A stretch of 64,000 bases of DNA from Buteo buteo (GCF_964188355.1 NC_134188.1:25635536-25699535); one strand, 5' to 3'; counted from the stretch's first letter, positions 36,128 through 49,600 are shown. Numbers and translations are program-made. The notes: a model not told the origin generated them from the sequence alone.

Positions 36128-38306
36128 ATCGTTCACTGGGCAGCCTCAGAAAAATCTCTAGATTCTTGAAACTTGCTAATCTGTCGAACCTGTTGAAGAG
36201 CTGGGCTCGCAGGGCACTGCATCACAATTGCCATCATTCCCCAAAAAAGTGTTACAAACAGCTCCAGCCTTATGGTACTGTCTCCTCCAGAAGCACCCGG
36301 TCCTTTCTGTGCTCGAGACTGATGTGTTTTGAAAACGTTGTTCCGCACAATGCACTGCAGACTTGTCAGGGCTGTTTAAAGATCTTGCCCAATAAGCCTG
36401 TAATTCTTCTGCTAACTGCTGGCAAGGCTGGTAACCTGTAATAGCAAGTCCTGCGCAATCACCCTGTACCTTGCTAGTCTGAAAGTCATGGGCTGATGAG
36501 CGGTTCCTGGGAAGCTGCTCAGCACCTGGCAAATTCAGACCCTCTGAGAAAAATGCTTAGTGCTGTGTAATGCCACCACAGCAAAAGGTCTGCAGCTATT
36601 TATTCGCACTTAAGCTTTGCAATAAATATTAATGCTCTGGTTTTAGGATATGTGTTTCCCAGTCCTTGCTTTTCACCTCTCCCTATTCCCTGCTGCCTGA
36701 CCCCTGCCACCTTGGTGTGATTTCTCCCGTCTCTCCTTGCTCACACTTGCCAAGTACTGCTCTTCACCCTCCCCAGCCCAGCCTCTGCTCTTTTCCCCTT
36801 GCAGCAATAGCCTCATATTTTGTTATCAGGAGAAAAACTGCAAACAGTAGTGAAAGCTGAAGTTGCTCCTTCAGTGGGAACTGCTGTATGTCTACAGATC
36901 AGTTGGCATCACCCTTCTTGCTTGGTTTGTCCTGGGTTTTTTGTTGTGGTTTTTTTTTTTTTAATTTATTTTAATAACCAACGAAATTATCAGACAGGTC
37001 TTTTTCTGAAAGGAGAGAGCCTTCTGAAATCTGCAGCTGTGTCACAGCTATTTGGTGTTCAAAGCAGTTTCCACTCATTTAGCCGCAGCTCAGCTGCCCA
37101 TGTCAGTTTTATCTTCCAAAATTTTGACAGTAGCTTCAAACGCACAATGTGTCTTTGTTTTATATTGTACTGCAGTTGGAAAAACACTTCCAAAATGAGT
37201 TTTCAGGCTGGTTACTTGTGTCCCTATAAATCTGCCAGCATTTATTCACATTCTGAGCCTATCGAGGCCCTTCTAGTAAAGCAGAAGAGCATCTTACATG
37301 GTTGAAGGACTCAGTTATGGCTCTGTTCAGGGGTTCAAAGTAGCTGAGGGTGTACAAGACATTTTAAGCTGCCTGTCTGTACCTGCATGGCAGCATTTGC
37401 ACCCCTAAGACATAAACCTGCAAGGTGCTAATTGCCTCCCTGGGGATTGCCCGGCATTTAACATATTCTGTGTGTCACGTTCTCCTCTTCCCTCTTACCA
37501 GTAATTGCTGCTTTCCCTGGCAAGGGAGAAACTTAGGCAAGTTAAGTTCAACACGTTTTTGTTCATTTTGGGAAATGTTATCATTTTCTGCCATATGTGA
37601 GTAAATCACTACTTTCCCTCTCCCCTCACCCCACTTCCTTGCATGAGACAGCAGCAAAGACATGGTGCTACGTGGGGAAAAAGCACGCCCAGAGAGGCTG
37701 CAGCATCACTCCATGAAGCCTTTGAGATGACGAGAACAGGATCTGGCCACTATAAAAGAGGGAGTTCCCCTGAAACCAGCATTCTTTCTGCTGCCATTGC
37801 ATGGATCCACATTTCATGAGCTGTGGCTCTTCCTCCCACGGTTGCAGGGTGTTCTTGGAGACTGACAACCTGTTGCCATGAGCTTGACCAGATCCCAGCA
37901 CGATGAGGCCAGTTTCACAGCTGCCTCCTTGATCCTCCCTAGGAAATAATACAACGCATGTGTTTCTTTATTGCAGGGATAAGGCACAGGGCAGGGATAT
38001 CTGCATGGATGAGGGGAAATGGGACAGCCCTGATGCCTTTTCCCCAGTCCCATCAGTGCTGAGCTGGCTCTGCGCTTGGCCAGGCAGCTGTAAAGCAGCA
38101 CAAATATGTTACAGCAGCCCCTGTCCCTTTTCCTATCCCACACACCCCATGGAAAGTTGTGATGTTCTGATCCACCCACCCAGCAGTGAGATATCTCCAC
38201 AAATAGGTTGGCTATGAATTCAACCCATCACTGGCCAACAGCAACACAGAGTCCATCTGCAGTGACAGCATTAGGCAAACTCTGCTCCAAGGAACAGAGC
38301 TCCTTC

Positions 38307-38323
38307 TTTTTTTTTTTTTTTTT
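38307..38323. repeat. Homopolymer T tract (17 nt)
   Basis: Uninterrupted T17 in intron E-F, followed by AACAAAC. Confidence 0.9.
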
Positions 38324-41300
38324 AACAAACTCGAGTTTTTCAATAAAGAAGGATGTAAAATAATCTCTGACAGTGGAGCAAATAGGACAGCCAAAAGAGA
38401 CAGAGCTGCTGGCTCAGATCTTTTATTTATTTAACCATGGAAACTCCTGTTGTAAGTCACTTTGCAGCAGGTTAATGGTGGCATCAAGACCTTGTGTCCG
38501 AGACACTCCCCACAGCCAACATGACCGGAGAGGTCTCTTGGGTTCTGCTGCTAACCATTCCTGGTGTGTTGACTAACGAGGACGGTTCAGCATCATCTCC
38601 ACAATTTCTGCAAGGTATCGAGGTCTGGATATGGCCACCCCAACGGTTTTAGCAATTCTCTAGGGAAATTGCTTTGTAGGCAGCCATTTGTCACATGGAT
38701 GTTGTTGGCTCCTGGAATTCTCATTGCAGAACTATTGTTTGCCCTCCTCTGCTGAAGGTTACCAGCGTGTTTTCATGAGAAATCTTCCCTTTTTGTGCTC
38801 TTGTGCTCCCAGGGAGATCTATGCATGTTGTTTAATTACAATTTAAGCTAAAGGATCTCCATAGGAAGCATTGGAGAAATCAGGGATGGTGGTGTGTTTA
38901 TGCCCTTGCTTTTCCAGAGCAAGCTAAGGGATTGAATAAAGAACTGTGGAACATGAATTTGGAGTTAAATTTAGTCTCTCACACATTATAGAGGGGACAT
39001 CAAGTACATTATGAACTGTGGATTTAAATTTACCCTGTCTCGATCCTGTGCTGATCACAAGCCTTGCCAAACGCTCTGAGGGGCAAAAGCTTTTTGCAGG
39101 AGCTTTTCAGACCCTGTTCCAGGATAAGGACTCCGGGATGTAGGATGGCACCTTATTTAGCTGCTCACTATAAAACACAGTTATTGGACTGAAGCCTGCA
39201 GCCCTGTCAGTGCTTCTGCAGAAAATTCACTTCTATTCAAGGCATGCCCTTGAACACGGATGAAAAAGATTGAGGCCCCATTTAGAGGCTATCTGGCAGG
39301 GTAGGGTTCACTTCACCCATCACCTTCAGGGGCAGCTGTTGGCACTGCAGCACTTCTCGGAGAGAAGAGAGATTACACCAAGAGAGCAGCAGAAAACAAA
39401 TCATAAAAAAAAAAAAAGTCATGAAAAGGGAGACTAGTTCCAACTAGTCCCACAGAAATTGCTTGCCAGAGCATGGGGAGGGTGGAATGACTTAGGGCAC
39501 CAGTAATGGGATACAGAGATTTGGACTGAGTTTAAGAGCTATCCAGGGACCTGTTACTTGGTCCTTCCAGCACAGTGAATAGCGCTGCTGCTGGCGTACG
39601 GATTAGGGAGGCCACTTTCAGCCTGGATTACTGTCCCAGCCCTGGCAGAGCTCTTTCCAGCTCTCTTGGCAGAGACCAGTAGCAGAAGAAGCTGCAGCTG
39701 CCAGGCTGGAGCTGCTCTGTGAATAAATGGAAGGCAGAGAAGCTATTCCTTCCTGCTTTGCTTTGCTTTTTTTTTTTTTTGCAAGCAATTGCCATTTCTG
39801 TTTCTCTATTTATAGAAGCAAGCACCTATGAGATATCAAATTGCTCTGTTAGTTACATGTGTGCATCTGTACTTAGAGTTTTGATACCTTTTTAATTATT
39901 TCCCAGCTTGCCTGTTACAGTGGGCTGTTGGCTGATTCCCTCTTTCTCCCACAGCCCATTTACATTCTATTTTACACACATTTAATTGGAGCGTTATCTA
40001 CCTTTCCATGACATTTCTTTCCTCGAGTCATACCTGCCTTTTAGCGTTGTTATTCATAAGTTGAAAATCATTTTTGCACTTGCCTCCTCTAACATCTTTT
40101 TCACACTTAACATCATGGCACTGTTTATTCCTTCTGTCTTGGCTGGCCACACACACCCTCAGATCGCTTCCCCATTTTCTCAGCTGTGCTTTTGCATCTT
40201 CCAACCCCAGCACCTGAGGTGCTTTCTTTTCAATTCTGATTTTGCAGTGTCCCCATTCTCCAGGTCTCAGCATAGCCATCTGCCCACGCAGCACAACAGC
40301 ACTGCAGTGGTCCTGCCCTTCCCTCTCCCGTCCCTCCAGGGCTGAGCAGCCCCTTCTCCATTGGCGTTATCACATCCTTTCTCTTGCTGTTTAGCTCTCA
40401 GGTGCTCCCACATCCCTCAAAATATAGCGGGAATTCAATCACACACCCTAAAGTAATGGCCAAGATCAAAGCTGGACCAGGGCTGAGAGCAGTGCTCAGG
40501 TCAGGAGTGTCAGCTTTACCCAGAGAAGAATAAGGCAGCGTGTTTAATTTGCAGTCTGAAGACCTTGCAGCAACCTGCAAACCCTGGTTTATTGGCTGCA
40601 GCTGAAGGACTGCAAAGGGAACTGAAAACCACGTCAGCTTTTTGGAGTTTGAAATTCATCCGAGGAGAATCTGCACCTTCTAGGAAGGAGGGGTTCCCCA
40701 GCTGAAAGAGGTTCAGAACTGGTGGGATGGAGAAAGAGCTGTCTTCACCAGCAAGCTCATACTGGGAATGTGGGGGTTTTGTCCTTGCTGAGTACTTTAC
40801 TGCTGTGATGATGTGGCTTTGTAAGTCTCCTTGCACATGCGGCTAAACATGAGTTGTATTACCAGCTCCTTTTTGTATTGCTGTGCACTGCAATCCCTGA
40901 ATCAAAATGTATTCCTGCTCCTGCCTTTGAAGTAGATACCTTTGATCTTTGGAAACGCAGAGGCAGTGGAGGTAACAGGAGTGTAATTATGCAACACCAA
41001 ATAACCCCAGGACAATGAAGCTAAAACTCCAGCTCTCACAGAAAAGTTCCTGCTCTGTGTAACATCTACAGTGGTCAAGGCCTCCTTATTTCATCTCAGG
41101 AGAAAGGCTTAACCTCCAGTGCCTGCAGTATATTCAGTAAACTCAGAGAAAAACTGTTTTCCACTGTGTTGACACAACATCAGTCTTTTTTCTACAAGTA
41201 TTACTTTTTGATGTGCATGAAAGCAAAAGGCTATATATCCTAGGTTTGATAAGCAGAGTACCTTGCAAGTATTCCTTGCAACAAGTTGTCATTATATCTG

Positions 41301-41597
41301 CTGTAGGTCTATAATCATATCTGCTGTAGCACTCCTAAGCCTAGGTTTGGGATATGGGTAATATTCCTTCACCGTGGTGGTGTTTCAGAAGTACCCTGTT
41401 TTTCTGCCTCTCTCCTCACTGAAGTTAACAGAAGCAATGTTAGGACAACTCTTTGCTTTGAAAATTGCCTCCTATCCAGAGGCAATGAACAGCTGGATTC
41501 TCTCCAGTGTGGTCTAAAGAGGTGTTTGGAGAAACAAGGCTAGTCTTTGTAACTTAAACTGTTCCCAGCTTCCTAATTCTCCATCTCTTTCCTGTAG

Positions 41598-41894
41598 GTT
41601 CACAACAGAAACCTGCTGTCCCTCGACTTTGATCGTGTGACAAGGACAGAGAAAATCTACGATGACCACCGCAAGTTCACGCTCCGCATCCTCTACGACC
41701 AGGCGGGAAGGCCCAGTCTCTGGTCACCCAGCAGCAGACTGAACGGGGTCAACGTCACCTATTCCCCAGGAGGACACATTGCAGGGATTCAGAGGGGCAC
41801 GATGTCGGAAAGGATGGAGTACGATCAGTCCGGCAGAATTACATCCAGGATCTTTGCTGATGGCAAATCATGGAGCTACACTTACTTGGAGAAG
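41598..41894 (+). CDS. TENM4: TENM4 exon F: YD-repeat barrel, symmetric 99-codon exon
   Basis: A 297-nt exon, phase 0 at both ends, covering residues 560-658 (VHNRNLLSLDFDRV to SYTYLEK). YD-type repeats seen are YDDHRKFTLRILYDQAGRP, NVTYSPGGHIAGIQRG and EYDQSGRITSRIFADGK. It builds extracellular barrel strands; NVT is a candidate glycosylation site. Acceptor is TTTCCTGTAG and donor GTAAGA. It is the only internal exon fully in the window that could be skipped alone without changing frame. Confidence 0.97.
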
Positions 41895-43095
41895 GTAAGA
41901 ATCCTCTTATCGCTCAGAGATGGTGCATTTGGTGCAAATGGGCTTTACCCCTTTGACTTCAGTACAGCTGCGCTCCTTTCTTATGGTCCAATACTCCTTT
42001 TCTGCCTGCACTAAGGTGCACATAGTAACTTTGATGCCAGACCACCAAAGAGCAGTTGAAAATAGCCTGAGAAGTTTCTTCCCAGTCACACTGAGAGCAT
42101 GTCTTAATGCTGTGAAGCTTTGGCATTTGATTTTTTAAGCACAACATTCCTTTGTTGAGCTAGCTGCAATATAAAATATCTTCAGGTAAAGTCAGAGGAG
42201 TCAACAGTAGGACTTTCCAGTAGGATTTTCCATGTAAAAACCACCTGTACAGTCTGACATCCTGCCTTCTTCGCGTGGCCCATTCCTGCTTCGTAGCAGA
42301 TACATGTAATTAAAAAGTGTGAGGCATGAATCCAGACAGACTGTTGTAGCACACTTTGCAGTCTTTTCTGCAGTCTGCACTCCATAGATTGGCATGGGAC
42401 TTAAATTCTCCTAGGTATTACCATCATCATTACACTGTAGATCATCATGTCCTGTAGATCCATGTGCTGCATACCTGGGGCTGGAATTTTTTATTGCTGA
42501 GTTTTCTATAGAGCCTATCCCTGCAACAGTTCAAGGAAACTACAGTAACATAGCTTTTAAAAAGCAAAAAGTATTGATTTGCTCCTTGTATTACAGAATC
42601 TATGTGGATTGTTTGTTATATTCAAAAAAAATCCCAGAACAAATAAGCATGCATGCAGAAGTTTGCAGTAAGAGAGTAATAGAAGATATGGAAACACGAT
42701 GCATTAACTGGGCATTGGGAGGTGTTGGGGGATAGTTTGTCAAGCATTGTTTAAGTAGCTCTACCAATTTTATTTATTTAGTCTGTAAAAGCTATTGGCA
42801 TGGGGAATTTGGGTAGAGACAGCTAGCTACAGTGTATTGATTTGAGCAACTGAGCATTCTGAACTTAGACCTTCCTCACTGCATTAACTGCTTCTTCCTC
42901 TGACCCACTCCTACTTGGGGATACTCAATGTGCCGTGCAGCTGCATACCTCTCACCATTTAATCCTACGGGTGCAGAGATTTATCTCACTTTCCCTGCTC
43001 TTTGTATTGGAGAATCTTGAAGGTTTTGTGACAGCTGAGTACAATTTTGCCTGAAAACCAGGATTATAATCTATACTTTTCTCCCTCCCATCCAG
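41895..43095 (+). other. TENM4: TENM4 intron F-G (shortest in the window)
   Basis: 1.2 kb, AT-rich, with no recognised element. The acceptor is CTCCCTCCCATCCAG, with AG at 43094-43095. Confidence 0.88.
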
Positions 43096-44710
43096 TCCAT
43101 GGTGCTGCTCCTTCACAGCCAGAGACAGTACATCTTTGAGTTTGATAAGAATGACCGGTTGTCATCAGTGACCATGCCCAACGTTGCCCGGCAGACTTTA
43201 GAAACCATTCGTTCCATTGGTTACTACAGGAACATCTACCGGCCACCAGAAGGCAACGCCTCGGTAATTCAGGATTTCACAGAGGATGAGCAGCTCCTCC
43301 ACACTTTGTACTTGGGCACGGGGAGACGTGTCATCTACAAGTATGGAAAGTTGTCCAAGTTAGCCGAGATGCTCTACGACACCACAAAGATCAGTTTCAC
43401 TTACGACGAAACCGCTGGCATGCTGAAGACCATAAACTTACAGAATGAAGGGTTCACGTGTACAATCAGATACAGACAGATAGGACCCCTCATTGATCGA
43501 CAAATTTTCCGCTTCACTGAGGAAGGCATGGTGAATGCACGCTTTGACTATAATTATGACAACAGCTTTCGGGTGACCAGCATGCAAGCAGTCATCAACG
43601 AGACACCTTTACCCATTGATCTCTACAGGTACGATGATGTGTCAGGCAAAACTGAGCAATTTGGTAAATTCGGAGTCATTTACTACGATATCAACCAGAT
43701 TATCACCACTGCTGTCATGACTCACACTAAACATTTTGATGCCTATGGCAGGATGAAGGAGGTCCAGTACGAGATATTCCGGTCGCTCATGTACTGGATG
43801 ACTGTGCAGTATGACAACATGGGCAGAGTGGTTAAGAAAGAGCTGAAGGTTGGCCCTTACGCAAACACAACTAGGTACTCATATGAATATGATGCTGACG
43901 GCCAGTTGCAGACAGTGTCTATCAATGACAAACCACTCTGGCGTTACAGCTACGACCTAAACGGAAACCTCCATTTGTTGAGTCCGGGGAATAGTGCCCG
44001 CCTTACACCGCTCAGGTACGACCTCAGGGATAGGATTACTAGACTGGGGGATGTGCAGTACAAAATGGATGAAGACGGCTTCCTGAAGCAAAGGGGCAAT
44101 GACATTTTTGAGTACAATTCAGCTGGTCTGCTCGTCAAAGCCTACAATAAAGCGAGTGGGTGGAGTGTGAAATACCGCTATGATGGCCTAGGAAGGAGAG
44201 TCTCTAGCAAAACCAGCCATGGCCATCACTTGCAGTTCTTCTACGCAGACCTGACCAACCCAACCAAGGTCACCCATTTATACAACCACTCGAGCTCCGA
44301 GATCACCTCCCTCTACTACGACCTCCAAGGCCACCTCTTTGCAATGGAGCTCAGCAGCGGTGATGAATTCTACATAGCCTGTGATAACATTGGCACTCCT
44401 TTGGCTGTCTTCAGTGGGACTGGCTTAATGATCAAGCAGATACTGTACACAGCATATGGGGAGATCTATATGGACACCAATCCCAACTTCCAGATCATCA
44501 TCGGCTACCACGGAGGACTGTATGACCCCCTCACAAAGCTTATCCACATGGGACGGAGAGACTACGATGTGCTAGCGGGTCGGTGGACGAGTCCAGACCA
44601 TGATATGTGGAAGCATCTGAGTAGCAATAACATAATGCCTTTCAACCTGTATATGTTCAAAAACAACAACCCTATTAGCAACTCTCAGGATATCAAATGT
44701 TACATGACAG
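43096..44710 (+). CDS. TENM4: TENM4 exon G: large YD-repeat exon with RHS-associated core
   Basis: A 1615-nt exon, phase 0 at the start and one base into an Asp codon at the end (donor GTAGGA); residues 659-1196. It begins SMVLLLHSQRQYIFEFDKND. YD repeats seen in order include YDETAG, RYDDVSGK, QYDNMGRV, YEYDADGQLQTV, YSYDLNGN, RYDLRDRI, RYDGLGRRV and YYDLQGHLF. The 3' part (residues about 1113-1190) is the RHS-repeat-associated core: GGLYDPLTKLIHMGRRDYD, LAGRWTSPDH and FNLYMFKNNNPIS. In bacterial RHS/TcC shells this motif seals the barrel before the toxin; here it closes the teneurin barrel and leads to the internal linker. NAS, NTT and NHS are candidate glycosylation sites. If the donor is read through, 36 codons of intron follow before a stop at 44815-44817. 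Confidence 0.97.
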
Positions 44711-45147
44711 GTAGGACATTTAAATTAATTAACGTATGCACAAGCTTGCCGTCAGTGAATAGGTTTCTTCTCTCTCAGTATCCTGGTCGCTATGAAGTTC
44801 TCCAGTGTTTAATATAATGGACACAAGCTTTTCGTTGCCAGTTGACCCCTATGTCCAGGGCATGTTTAATTCATTAGCATAGATGGAAATTGTAATTCCC
44901 AAACCTTTTTCCTTTTCTCTTCCTTCGTGTTTGTTCTCTTTATTTTGCTTCCAGTTTTTCGTTCCCTCAGATATCCCAAGTTTAGCTACCAATTAATGTC
45001 CTGATAACCTTTCTTTTTGTTGAGGGGCAGCTGTTTACACAGTTTTGCCTAGAGATTTATTTGCAACTAAACAAATGGCATACAGATTTGTTTTAGCAGA
45101 ATGGCAACAGCAACTTAAACCTTTTTTTACAGTCAGCCATTTCAGAG

Positions 45148-46612
45148 CACAGGCCAAAGCCCAACTAGAACTTAATCTGCTACTGCCTTAAAAGACAATA
45201 AAAAATGTTTCTATAAATACATTAGCAACAAAAGGAGATCTAAGGAGAATCTCCATCCTTCATTGGATGTGGGGAGAAAACATAGTGACAAAGGATGAGG
45301 AAAGGGATGAGGTACTTAATGCCTTCTTTGCCTCAGTCTTCAATAGTAAGACCAGTTGTTCTTCAGGTACCCAGCCCCCTGAGCTGGAAGACAACAACGG
45401 GGAGCGGAATGAAGCCCCCATAATCCAAGGGGAAATGGTTAGGGACCTGCTACACCACTGAGACACACACAAGTCTGTGGGGCTGGATGGGATCCACCCC
45501 AGGGCACTGAGGGAGCTGGTGGAAGTGCTCACCAAGCCACTTCCCATCATTTATCAGCAGTCCTGGCTAACCGGGGAGGTCCCAGTTCACTGGAGGTTAG
45601 CAAACGTGACACCCATCTACAGGAAGGGCTGGAAGGAGGATCTGGAGAACTGCAAGCCTGCCAGTTTGACCTCAGTGACGGGGAAGGTTCTGGAGCAGAT
45701 CATCCTGAGTGCCATCGCACGGCACGTACAGGACAACCAGGGGATCAGGCCCAGTCAGCATGGGTTTATGAAAGGCAGGTCCTGCTTGACCAACCTGATC
45801 TCCTTCTATGACCAGGTGACCCGCTTAGTGGATGAGGGAAAGGCTGTGGATGTTGTCTACCTAGACTTTAGTAAAGCCTTTGACACTGTTTCCCACTGCA
45901 TTCTCCTGCAGAAACTGGCTGCTCTTGGCTTGGATGGGCACACGCTTTGCTGGGTAAAAAACTGGCTGGATGGCCGGGCCCAAAGAGTGGTGGTGAATGG
46001 GGTTAAATCCAGTTGGTGTCCGGTCACAAGTGGTGTTCCCCAGGGCTCAGTACTGGGGCCAGTTCTGTTTAATGTCTTTATCAATGATCTGGACACGGGG
46101 ATCGAGTGCACCCTCAGTAACTCTGCAGATGACACCAAGTTGGGCGGGAGTGTTGATCTGCTGGAGGGCAGGAAGGCTCTACAGAGGGATCTGGACAGGC
46201 TGGATCGATGGGCCGAGGCCAATTGTACGAGGTTCAACAAGGCCAAGTGCCGGGTCCTGCACTTGGGTCACAACAACCCCACGCAGCGCTACAGGCTGGG
46301 GAAGAGTGGCTGGAAAGCTGCCCGGTGGAAAAGGACCTGGGGGTGTTGGTCAAAATCCAGCTGACTATGAGCCAGTGATGTGCCCAGGTGGCCAAGAAGG
46401 CCAACGGCATCCTGGCTTGTACCAGAAATAGTGTGGCCAGCAGGACTGGGGAAGTGATCGTCCCCTGTACTGGGCACTGGTGAGGCCGCGTCTCAAATAC
46501 TGTGTTCAGCACTTAGGGACGTGGTTTAGTGGTGGACTTGGCAGTGTTAGCTTAGCAGTTGGACTTGATGATCTTACAGGTCTTTTCCAACCTAAACGAT
46601 TCTATGATTCTA
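45148..46612 (+). mobile_element. CR1 LINE, 5'-truncated, with degenerate ORF2 and internal deletion
   Basis: About 1.46 kb of CR1 in sense orientation within intron G-H. It starts near the AGAGCACAGGCCAAAGCCCA stretch (5' border approximate) and ends with CCTAAACGATTCTATGATTC. The reverse-transcriptase part is easy to read. About 50 bases upstream of the 3' tail the sequence jumps from mid-ORF2 directly to the end of the element near 46508-46515, so several hundred bases are missing. The tail (TTAGTGGTGGACTTGGCAG) resembles CR1-J-like families known in many neognath birds. Subfamily assignment is from memory. Confidence 0.93.
45267..46364 (+). pseudogene. CR1 ORF2 reverse-transcriptase pseudogene
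   Basis: Two open stretches in one frame (45267-45461 and 45477-46364) are separated by an in-frame TGA at 45459-45461. They cover part of the linker and most of the reverse transcriptase. Recognisable motifs are GLDGIHPRALREL, LANVTPIY, SQHGFMKGRSCLTNLI, VVYLDFSKAFDTVSH, TSGVPQGSVLGPVLFN and a catalytic-box region reading NSADDTKLGG. In CR1 proteins the box is normally FADD, so the first position is changed to Ser. A single-base loss near 46300 shifts the frame and ends the ORF. The endonuclease domain is absent. It is a dead copy of a retrotransposon, not a host gene. Confidence 0.93.
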
Positions 46613-49600
46613 CACTAACCATGTAGTTCAAAGTTAATCTGGCCCACAGAATTAACAGTTTCTACTAAAAGTCAATAAAAGCAAGTGCGTTAGACTTAAA
46701 GGCCAGATTTTAGGGCATACCTATCCCACAGCTTGACACAACCTCTGAACTGCTTCCCCCAGGACTTTGTAAAATGGCAGTAACATGAGCTCTATGAATG
46801 TTTTTTTTACAGAAAACCATTCTGTAGCTTAAATGTCCTTCCTATATTCATACTTTGTGCAACACTGGTAATAATGTTTGAGAGGACTGGTTTGGTGGGA
46901 CTTGTATACTTGTATACTTCCCACTGGAAAACCAGGTGACACAATCAGAAATCAAATGTACATACTTCCTAAGGAGCTATAATTAATTTTTAAATGCTTC
47001 TGCTACATCTATCACAGCTTTCCCATATGCAACGATATTTGCATTCCCCTAAGTTATGACATTGGCTTAATAGCAAAAAAATGTTACAAAATAAAAATCC
47101 TGGCTTGTTCTATTCCACTTGTTTTTCTAGCCATTAAGATTCGTGCTTTCAGGTTCTTCTGCAATAATCATAAGGATTAGATTGTATTTTTTTTAATGAA
47201 AAGCTGTTTTCTCCAGAGCTGAGAAGATGATGCCATGAGGGAAGTAAAATATGCCAAAAGATGAAGACTAAGATCGTGTGTGCTGGCCTCACTCTGATAA
47301 TTAAGGCTGGCAGGGAATACTTTGAGATAACTTTTCCTATCAGAAAATGCTCATTTGTCAAAACTGAATTTGTTTATGGGAGAGAGTAGAGCTTGAGAGA
47401 TTTCTCAGCAGAAATGTAAACAGCTCTCAAAATTGTCTAAAAGACAAATTCCAAAATAGCCGAAAAGAATAATTCCTTTTTGATTTTCAACCTTTTCAAG
47501 TTAAGTGAAACTGTTGATTAAAAAATGGAAAAGACAAATTAAGGAGTCAAAACCAAAATGGAAGATCTTAATTTGAAATTGTTATCTTGAACTGATCTAG
47601 TTTTTGAACAGTTGCTTCGTGACATAGTAACAGATTTTTATTTTCCTGCTCAAGTTAAGACAGGACAAAATTTCCAACCCTGTCTTGGAATAGGCAAACA
47701 GTTTCCCACCCAGCTCTGATGATAACATCAAGATGTCCAAATCTGATACTGATATTTTATATGCACCAAATAATGTTTTCCAGTGTCATAAAAGTTCTAT
47801 TTTTAGTCTTTCTAGAATACAGAGCCCAAATACGTTTCTTAAGTTTCTGCTCTCCCAGTGCATGGAAGAAACAGGTCATGTAATGGGATGAGTGCCGTGA
47901 TGCAAGGCCGCTGCTCTGGCATTTCTTTCTGCTGAAGCTTTCAGGCACCTCATGGACTGACCCGCAATGAGCGTGTCCTTCTCATCACAACCAAATCCTC
48001 CCAGATTTGGGCACAGGGAACCACTTTCCTTCCCTCCATCCCCACCCCGGGACCTGCTGTCCTTAGGGGAGCTCAGCACCCGGGACGTGGGCAAACAACA
48101 CGTGCTTCGGCCTCCAGTGATGAGGTTTCTGAGCTCATGGGTACAAATGGGAGGCGTGCGGAGGGGCAAGCAGGAGAAGCAGGTATTTACGTTCCGAGAG
48201 GCCCATTGTTAAACATGAATATTTTAGTGATTGTACACTTCATGGCACAGAGCTTTGCTGCCAGCTTCAGCAATCCTGATGGATTGAACTGACATTTCCA
48301 TTACATGTGTCTGCATTAAGCACTCTTTTTCTTTGCCCTCAAATGAATTTACTGTGAAATGTGTTGTCAGGGTTACTGTAGCTGAAAAAAACCTCTGTGA
48401 TGTGAAATGTACTTTTCTGTCAAAAAAGTTGTCACTGCCTCTTGGCAAATTAATATTTTCCCCTCTGTTTTCTCAGCTCCACACCTTCCTCCCATGTTTT
48501 TGGGGTGGTTGGGTTTTTTTTGTTCTGGGCATTCCAACACCTCTTCCCCAAAAGAACAAACTCTTGTTTGCAAATGTTTTGAAAGTCAGTTTTCTGAGAA
48601 GTAGCAAAAAAAGCCTGTCTTGAATCTTTCCAGACACGTTACATATTTTTCTGCTGTTCAGCATCCCTGCTCTGTATCCTTTTTAACATTTGTGAAGTGC
48701 TTGGAAAATGGTTCCTGCACCAATGCCGACCTTCACTGTTTTACTTTGTTCTCCTGACCACCTGGTCCACAATATGTACATCAAAGGTCTTCATTTCACG
48801 AGAAGGGTTTGGAAGCAGGCTGGCTTAGCGCTAAGCAAAAAAATAATCAAATGAGCCTTTTAATTTCTTTCCCTCCCTCCAACCTCTCTGTTTCAAAGAC
48901 ACTCCAGAAACAATCTGTACATTGAGTGAACAGAAGTGTTTTTATTACAGAAATCCTCCCCCTTCCACATGGATTGTCGCAAGGGCTTTTTGGACATCTG
49001 CCCAATCTCAACATTTTGGCCTGTAAGAAAACAAGCAACAGATAGGGTGTTTGTTTGGCTCCTGGTTCTCCAGTCATCTGGAAGTGCCTTATTTGCCACT
49101 TGCATCCATAATTTCTTTCTCGACCAGCTCTTCAAAACACTCAGTTAGGCTCATGGGGAATAGAGAAAAAATATTCAAAGATGCATATTTGATTATTTAA
49201 ATCGAACCCTTTTTCAGATTCTTTCAACAACATTTATTGAGTTTAGCAAAATGAAAATCAAGCCCCTTGCACATCCAGCTTGAAGCAGAGCAATCACCAA
49301 CACAATCCCAGTTACATCCAAAACACGTAAGACCCCTGGGAGCTGGTATTAGTTAAAATTTACTTTCATACCTTTCTTTTTCTTGCAATTGCTATTTGTG
49401 TGCCAAATGCACACCATATTGCTTGGGGACTGTAGCAGGTGTGTCCTCTAGAGTTCAGTGAAGGAAAACAAGGTGAGATCATCAAATGCTCTGAAGTTAA
49501 GGAGGGAAGTGATGCTGATCCCAAGCAGATCTACGAGCTAGCCAGCCTCATCATTATTACCTCCAGCAGATTAACATTCAGCTGCTATTTCTAATAGCTG

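Larger units (their letters stand above)
35301..41597 (+). other. TENM4: TENM4 intron E-F
   Basis: 6.3 kb. Contains a + strand CR1 3' fragment (35716-36127) and T runs at 36950-36962, 38307-38323 and 39767-39780. A short direct repeat (ATATCTGCTGTA, twice) lies at 41294-41328. No exon is supported. Confidence 0.85.

Noticed and set aside
45477..46364. 295-residue open frame as a host gene
   Set aside because: It is the reverse-transcriptase part of a degenerate CR1 retrotransposon with stop, frameshift and deletion.
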